Shown: one piece after another, positions 13,169 to 14,294 of the stretch | Position numbering within the stretch: the stretch's first letter is position 1 | Layout of the letters: every line of letters starts with the position of its first letter | Translations under genes and position numbers: made by a program | Notes under the pieces: generated by a model | What the model saw: only the letters and a program-made list of their open reading frames with translations | Told to the model about the DNA's origin: nothing | Databases searched by the model: none | Origin: Bacilli bacterium | GTDB taxonomy: Bacteria; Bacillota_I; Bacilli_A; RFN20; CAG-826 | Direction of reading: 5' to 3' | NCBI GenBank assembly: GCA_024693415.1 | Contig: JAILKX010000239.1 | Coordinates: 1-14,294 of the forward strand | DNA: 14,294 nt

Positions 13169-13690
13169 ATGGATGCATTAACCGCGATGAAGCAGCGCAG
13201 GAGCTGCCGCAAATTCGATCCGAACAAAGAGGTGGAGCAGGAGAAGCTCGACAAGATATTGGAAGCAGGCTTATACGCCCCGACAGGCGTCGGAAGTCAA
13301 TCTCCCCGCTTCATCGTCATCCGCAACAAGAAGGAGCGCGATGACTTGATGAGGCTCAACGCCAAGATCTTAGGAAGAGGCGACATCGACCCCTTCTATG
13401 GCGCCCCCGTCATCGTCTTGGTCGTCGTCGACAAGAAAGCCCCCTGCGCGATCTATGACGGCGCCCTCGCCATGGGCAACCTCATGAACGCCGCCGAAGC
13501 CTTAGGCGTAAGCTCGATCTGGATCCACCGCGCAAAGCAGGAAATCGAGACCGAAGAAGGCAAAGCCCTCCTCAAGAGGGCGGGACTAGAAGGCGACTTC
13601 GAAGGCATTGGCCATTGCTGCCTCGGGTATGGTGAGAACCCCACCAAATTCGCCGACAGGAAGCCTGGGCGCGTCGCCTATATCGATTGA
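13169..13690 (+). CDS. Nitroreductase-family flavoprotein
   Basis: A 173-residue protein of the FMN-dependent nitroreductase fold, which reduces nitro compounds, quinones or enones with NAD(P)H as a homodimer. The FMN-binding start MDALTAMKQRRSCRKF is typical (Arg10, Arg11 and Ser12 near the phosphate), as are APTGVGSQSPRFIVI (37-51), GAPVIVLVV (78-86), ALAMGNLMNAAEALGVSSIWIHRA (about 99-122) and the closing LGYGENP (152-158). It is on the short side but complete. The physiological substrate is not predictable. GGGAGG lies 10 nt before ATG; an AT-rich TATATAAAT at 13138-13146 is a likely -10 region. The gene is monocistronic between two strong terminators. Confidence 0.92.
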   Translation: MDALTAMKQRRSCRKFDPNKEVEQEKLDKILEAGLYAPTGVGSQSPRFIVIRNKKERDDLMRLNAKILGRGDIDPFYGAPVIVLVVVDKKAPCAIYDGALAMGNLMNAAEALGVSSIWIHRAKQEIETEEGKALLKRAGLEGDFEGIGHCCLGYGENPTKFADRKPGRVAYID

Positions 13691-13694
13691 TTTG

Positions 13695-13734
13695 AAACGG
13701 CGGCAATCGAGATTTGCTTGCCGCCGTTTTTTTT
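13695..13734 (+). terminator. Rho-independent terminator of the nitroreductase gene
   Basis: AAACGGCGGCAA (13695-13706) pairs perfectly with TTGCCGCCGTTT (13718-13729) around an 11-nt loop, in a run of eight T residues. Confidence 0.95.
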
Positions 13735-13829
13735 CGCCCTTTCTTCATGCATGGCCAAGGCTGATCAGCGGATTCGTCCGCATCTACCAAGCCGACGACT
13801 GATCCCTCGCCCCGAACCCATGCACCAAC

Positions 13830-13858
13830 GCAGGAACCCCAAAAAGTCCTGCTTTTTT
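13830..13858 (+). terminator. Second terminator-like hairpin with no obvious gene
   Basis: GCAGGA (13830-13835) pairs with TCCTGC (13847-13852) around ACCCCAAAAAG, followed by six T residues. It lies about 100 bp after the nitroreductase terminator. No credible ORF precedes it, so it may be a backup terminator or end an unrecognised small RNA. Confidence 0.6.
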
Positions 13859-14216
13859 CTTATCGGTATGCCCTAAATCGCTCTAGGAGCCCCGCTAAGA
13901 AGGAAATGGCATTCCTAGGGACTTACCTCCCTTCGACGCCAAATCGCTCTTAGAACGGCCTCTAGGGCCCCGGGCGGTGCCGGAGCTAAACTCGCATTAG
14001 CTCTGGGTGCCCACCGCGGTCAAGACCCAAATCGCCATAGATGAGGACATCGCAAGTCCCTACCGAAAGCAATTCCGTTAGGGGCGTGTATGCGTTTTCG
14101 GCCGAAACCGGGCAAACTAAGTCCTCCTCGCTTAGGCGCAATCGCGCGTTGGGCTTTCCCGAAATTGGAACACAAAAGGTGTTCCTCATTGCCTGCAAGG
14201 CGAGTAAAATCTCCGT
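13859..14216 (+). other. Gene-free region with strong hairpins and short repeats; possible structured leader or small RNA
   Basis: No believable protein is encoded. GCGGTG (13974-13979) pairs with CACCGC (14012-14017), and inside it CCGGAGCTAA (13980-13989) pairs with TTAGCTCTGG (13997-14006) around ACTCGCA: 16 base pairs in 44 nt. Other hairpins are CCTA/TAGG (13872-13887), GGAC/GTCC (14045-14059) and the perfect GGAACAC/GTGTTCC (14167-14185). AAATCGC occurs at 13875, 13941 and 14029, twice followed by TCTAGGA-like sequence. Repeat copy C and TTTCGGCCGAAA also lie here. It may be a leader RNA of the terminal gene, a separate small RNA, or a decayed sequence. Confidence 0.45.
14081..14100 (+). 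repeat. Short intergenic repeat, copy C
   Basis: GGGGCGTGTATGCGTTTTCG, upstream of the truncated terminal gene. It is identical to copy B apart from one missing A. The next bases extend it into the palindrome TTTCGGCCGAAA. Confidence 0.55.
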
Positions 14217-14294
14217 ATGGAAAAAATCATCGAACAACAAAACCCTGAAGAGGGTCTGATCTACAAGAAAGTCGCGCCGAAGCCCGCGACCTTC
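14217..14294 (+). CDS. Start of an unidentified gene, cut by the window edge
   Basis: ATG at 14217 opens a frame that continues to the window end, giving 26 residues (MEKIIEQQNPEEGLIYKK, then VAPKPATF). This is too short to identify. No ribosome binding site is well placed (AAGGCGAG is 12 nt upstream), while TAAAAT (14205-14210) is placed like a -10 box whose start site would be the ATG, so it may be leaderless like the HAD gene. Codon use resembles a real start, but with so little sequence the call is tentative. Confidence 0.5.
   Translation, partial: MEKIIEQQNPEEGLIYKKVAPKPATF

Noticed and set aside
13748..13862. A 38-codon frame between the two terminators after the nitroreductase
   Set aside because: It has no ribosome binding site, runs through the second terminator hairpin and has no recognisable sequence.
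14041..14259. A 72-codon frame in the last intergenic region
   Set aside because: It crosses the repeat copy and hairpins, has no ribosome binding site, and overlaps the better-supported start at 14217.

Overview
The window reads as a chromosomal segment of a fairly GC-rich low-GC-type Firmicute (a Bacilli or Erysipelotrichales-like gut lineage is my inference). The reasons are strong AGGAGG-type ribosome binding sites, hairpin plus U-run terminators after most genes, a long-form ribosome hibernation factor, MgtE, a TIGR03905-type TSCPD protein and a non-microcompartment PduL used as phosphotransacylase. I see no phage, IS element, transposon or CRISPR array. The gene content is mostly housekeeping, and the less ordinary features lie in the intergenic regions.

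Left part (1-3902). A divergent carbohydrate cassette pairs a GH31 alpha-glycosidase of the YihQ/sulfoquinovosidase-like branch (minus, running off the left edge) with a GPH/MelB-type sugar:cation symporter (plus). The 197 bp between them holds a good promoter for the glycosidase and two near-identical palindromic boxes that look like operators. A lone short-chain dehydrogenase follows, ending in a bidirectional terminator shared with the convergent tRNA-Leu(GAG).

Middle (3903-8739). On the minus strand lie tRNA-Leu(GAG), with its own near-consensus promoter, and mgtE. A 364-bp divergent spacer with a long inverted repeat separates mgtE from a two-TM SHOCT-domain protein. Next is a tightly overlapping three-gene operon: pduL (with an unusual Cys-rich tail), a TSCPD protein and an alkaline-phosphatase-superfamily hydrolase.

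Right part (8740-14294). metK is preceded by a promoter, a pseudoknotted leader with the SAM-I/SAM-IV core topology, and a terminator just before the ribosome binding site, so it is probably SAM-regulated by transcription attenuation. hpf follows. Then come a Cof-type HAD phosphatase that appears to be leaderless, two unknown proteins in the same direction, and a nitroreductase. The last 480 bp before a truncated terminal gene contain no convincing ORF but have strong hairpins and short repeats, and may encode a structured RNA.

For novelty, the best leads are the metK leader RNA, the structured region at 13860-14210, the GH31 enzyme with a substituted sulfonate-binding Arg, the paired operator boxes, the odd tRNA-Leu, and a short intergenic repeat seen upstream of three plus-strand genes. 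I found no clear defence system or other large undescribed machinery.
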